Shown here one piece after another: positions 32,219 to 33,708 of a stretch of 33,708 bases of DNA (the first letter of the stretch is position 1; each line of letters begins with the position of its first letter). The position numbers and the translations under genes were made by a program. The DNA is from Micromonospora inaquosa (GTDB lineage Bacteria; Actinomycetota; Actinomycetes; Mycobacteriales; Micromonosporaceae): the NCBI RefSeq assembly GCF_003857055.1, contig NZ_QGSZ01000132.1, forward strand, positions 1 to 33,708, written 5' to 3'. Under the pieces are notes generated by a model. The model was not told where the DNA came from. It saw only the letters and a list, made by a program, of their open reading frames with translations, and ran no database searches.

Positions 32219-33708
32219 TCAGGACTGGTAGCCCGCCGAGCGGTACTCGTACTCCCGGTCGTCGTCGCGGTCCCCGTGGTCGCGGCTGAAGTCCCAGCCG
32301 CCGGCCGCCTCACGACCGGGCCGACCACCCACCGCGAAACCGCCGATCTCCTGACCACGACGCCAGCCACGGAAGTAGCCGGTCGTGTTCTCCGCGAGGC
32401 TTGCCGCATCACGCACTATCCGCAATGGGCGCTCCTCGCGCAGCGGGGAACCCGGCACCAGGTTGGCCTGCGGCACGCGCTTCGGTAGCCCGGCGTTGGT
32501 CTCGGCCCCCACGGCCGGGCGAGCAGCCTGTTCAGCGGCCTGCCAGCCGGTGTCGGCAGTGGTCGACCAGTCCAGGTCGGACTCCTCGGCCTGCCCGACG
32601 AACCAGGCCGACTTGGCCTGCGCGAAGATCAGCAGATCGCCGTCGCCCTCGTCGGCGACCGGCGGCGGCCGGTGCTCCATCGGCGGCGGCCGGTGTTCGA
32701 CCGGCGGCGGTCGGTGCTCGACCGGGGGCGGCGGTCGGTGCTCCACGGCACGCTCGGTACGGGCTGCCGCCCGACCGTTGCGGGCGGCCTGCTCGCGGTC
32801 GACCAGGCGCAGCGGCGGCGTCTCCAGGTGCTGGTCCGGAGGAGGGTTGAGCCCTTCGCGCAGCGCCCGGTCGGCCAGCGGCGGCGGCTCCACCAGCCGC
32901 AGCATCGGTGGCTCCGGTGGCAGGTCGTCCGCCAACCAGGGCGGGGTGACCCGACCATCGGCCCGACCCGGGTCGGTCGGGGCGTCCACACCGCGGCTGC
33001 CGCCGTACGGGTAGGCCACCGGGTTGTTCGGTGAGCTGTCGGACGGGTCCTCCGGGTTGTTGACCAGCGGCCAGTTGGCGCGGGAGCCGGGCGGTGCCGT
33101 CTCCTGCCCAGGCCGGGGGGTCGGCACCGGAATGCTGAGATCGGTGGCGCTGAAGCCGCCGGTGGGTGGCTCGTCGACGGGCCGCTGCAGGTGGCTCGGC
33201 CGAGGCTCACCGTTGGTCTTGGGCCGGGGCGGAATGACAGTGCGCTGCCGCTCGGCCCGCGCGTTGTTGATCGCGGCGGTGGTCAGCGTCGGTCGGAACG
33301 GCTCACCGGCCTCGGCCGGAGGCACCATGCCGCGCTGGGCCGGCGCGATCGGGGTGATCCCGGGCGGCGGAGGCGGCGGTGCGGAGACCGGTCGGTTGGT
33401 CGGGCCGTCGATCCGGCTGGAGGCCGACTCGGTGCGGCTGGGCAGCGTGGACGATGGCGAACCAGCCATCGCCGCCGGAGTCATCGGGGCGGGTGCGACC
33501 GGAGGCGGTGTGACCGGTGCCGGGGCGACCGGTGGTGGCCCGAGCGGGCGGGGCGATGCCAGCGGCGCGTTGCCGGGGACCGGCTCGGGACGGCTGCGCC
33601 GCCCGGCGGCGGGCGCCGGGTCGACGGCGGGCGGGGTGGGTCGGAGCGACCGCAAGCCGGCGTTGGTGCCCGGCAACCCGGCCAACCCGGCGTTGCTGGC
33701 GGCCAGGC
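32219..33708 (-). CDS. C-terminal part of a second CvnA-like sensor protein
   Basis: An open frame that enters from the right edge and runs about 496 codons to its stop at 32219. Nearly all is low-complexity and rich in Pro, Arg, Ala and Thr, with a VEHRPPP repeat. The last 130 residues carry the block seen at the end of CvnA: QAKSAWFVGQ, ADTGWQAAEQAARP, AGLPKRVPQANLVPGS and GYFRGWRRGQE. The protein is therefore probably the Pro-rich cytoplasmic tail of another NIT/HAMP-type sensor kinase, whose catalytic part lies beyond the window. After the block come about 40 further residues rich in Gly, Asp and Arg. The gene's start is not in the window. Confidence 0.75.
   Translation of the reverse strand, partial: LAASNAGLAGLPGTNAGLRSLRPTPPAVDPAPAAGRRSRPEPVPGNAPLASPRPLGPPPVAPAPVTPPPVAPAPMTPAAMAGSPSSTLPSRTESASSRIDGPTNRPVSAPPPPPPGITPIAPAQRGMVPPAEAGEPFRPTLTTAAINNARAERQRTVIPPRPKTNGEPRPSHLQRPVDEPPTGGFSATDLSIPVPTPRPGQETAPPGSRANWPLVNNPEDPSDSSPNNPVAYPYGGSRGVDAPTDPGRADGRVTPPWLADDLPPEPPMLRLVEPPPLADRALREGLNPPPDQHLETPPLRLVDREQAARNGRAAARTERAVEHRPPPPVEHRPPPVEHRPPPMEHRPPPVADEGDGDLLIFAQAKSAWFVGQAEESDLDWSTTADTGWQAAEQAARPAVGAETNAGLPKRVPQANLVPGSPLREERPLRIVRDAASLAENTTGYFRGWRRGQEIGGFAVGGRPGREAAGGWDFSRDHGDRDDDREYEYRSAGYQS
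32661..32746 (-). repeat. Tandem 21-bp repeat encoding VEHRPPP
   Basis: Four head-to-tail units, one with an extra Pro codon, encode VEHRPPP with a single V-to-M change. The DNA unit is about 21 bases (GGCGGCGGYCGGTGYTCSA-like on the plus strand). It lies in the Pro-rich tail of the second sensor protein and may vary in copy number. Confidence 0.8.

Noticed and set aside
32661..32746. Regular short repeats considered as a CRISPR array
   Set aside because: The units abut without spacers, keep a reading frame and encode VEHRPPP. No cas genes are near.

Overview
The window is high-GC DNA (roughly 70% or more, strong G/C bias at third codon positions) with actinobacterial gene families throughout. 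The conservon-type signalling operon, a MyrA/TlrB-like rRNA methyltransferase, F420-type PPOX enzymes, leaderless-looking starts and the general gene content suggest Micromonosporaceae (Micromonospora or Salinispora-like). That placement is an inference from content; no rRNA is present. No tRNA, rRNA, CRISPR array, prophage or insertion sequence was seen.

Layout. 1-2128 (minus): galE-galK, galactokinase running off the left edge. 2324-6535 (plus): a CBS/CorC-HlyC protein, trpS, a 2H phosphoesterase, a YihY/BrkB membrane protein and a GntR regulator. 6617-7427: an acidic orphan protein and a convergent VOC protein. 7632-10345 (minus): LacI-type regulator followed by a GH13 alpha-glucosidase. 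Divergent from lacI, 10505-10913 holds only fragments of malE and the last codons of malG, apparently the scar of a deleted maltose-type ABC transporter. 11081-13585 (plus): an ATGA-coupled trio of a GT2 glycosyltransferase, a small single-pass membrane protein and a polytopic GT-C-like protein. 13646-26084 (mostly plus): a nucleoside scavenging region with a small membrane protein, BMP lipoprotein, ABC ATPase (CTG start), two permeases, cytidine deaminase, thymidine phosphorylase, a DUF4272-like protein and adenosine deaminase; a convergent uridine-kinase-like gene follows. Set into this region is a divergent marR-rlmA / PPOX unit with a clear two-arm operator. 26883-31945 (plus): a complete conservon operon, cvnABCD. 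32219-33708 (minus): the C-terminal part of a second CvnA-like protein, convergent with cvnD and running off the right edge.

How the genes work together. The BMP lipoprotein, ATPase and two permeases should import nucleosides, which Cdd, DeoA, Add and the uridine-kinase-like protein would deaminate, phosphorolyse or phosphorylate. LacI plus the alpha-glucosidase look like the surviving half of an alpha-glucoside uptake locus. The cvn operon is a membrane sensor kinase with roadblock, DUF742 and small GTPase partners.

The points most worth a second look are: an exact 80-bp tandem duplication whose two copies each encode a 27-codon ATGA-coupled mini-ORF between the ABC ATPase and its permease; the malE-malG deletion scar beside a dense TTGC/GCAA operator field; a shared C-terminal motif block in the two CvnA-like proteins; the CTG start of the ABC ATPase; the cytidine deaminase with an extra domain of about 100 residues; and the GT2 / small membrane protein / GT-C trio.
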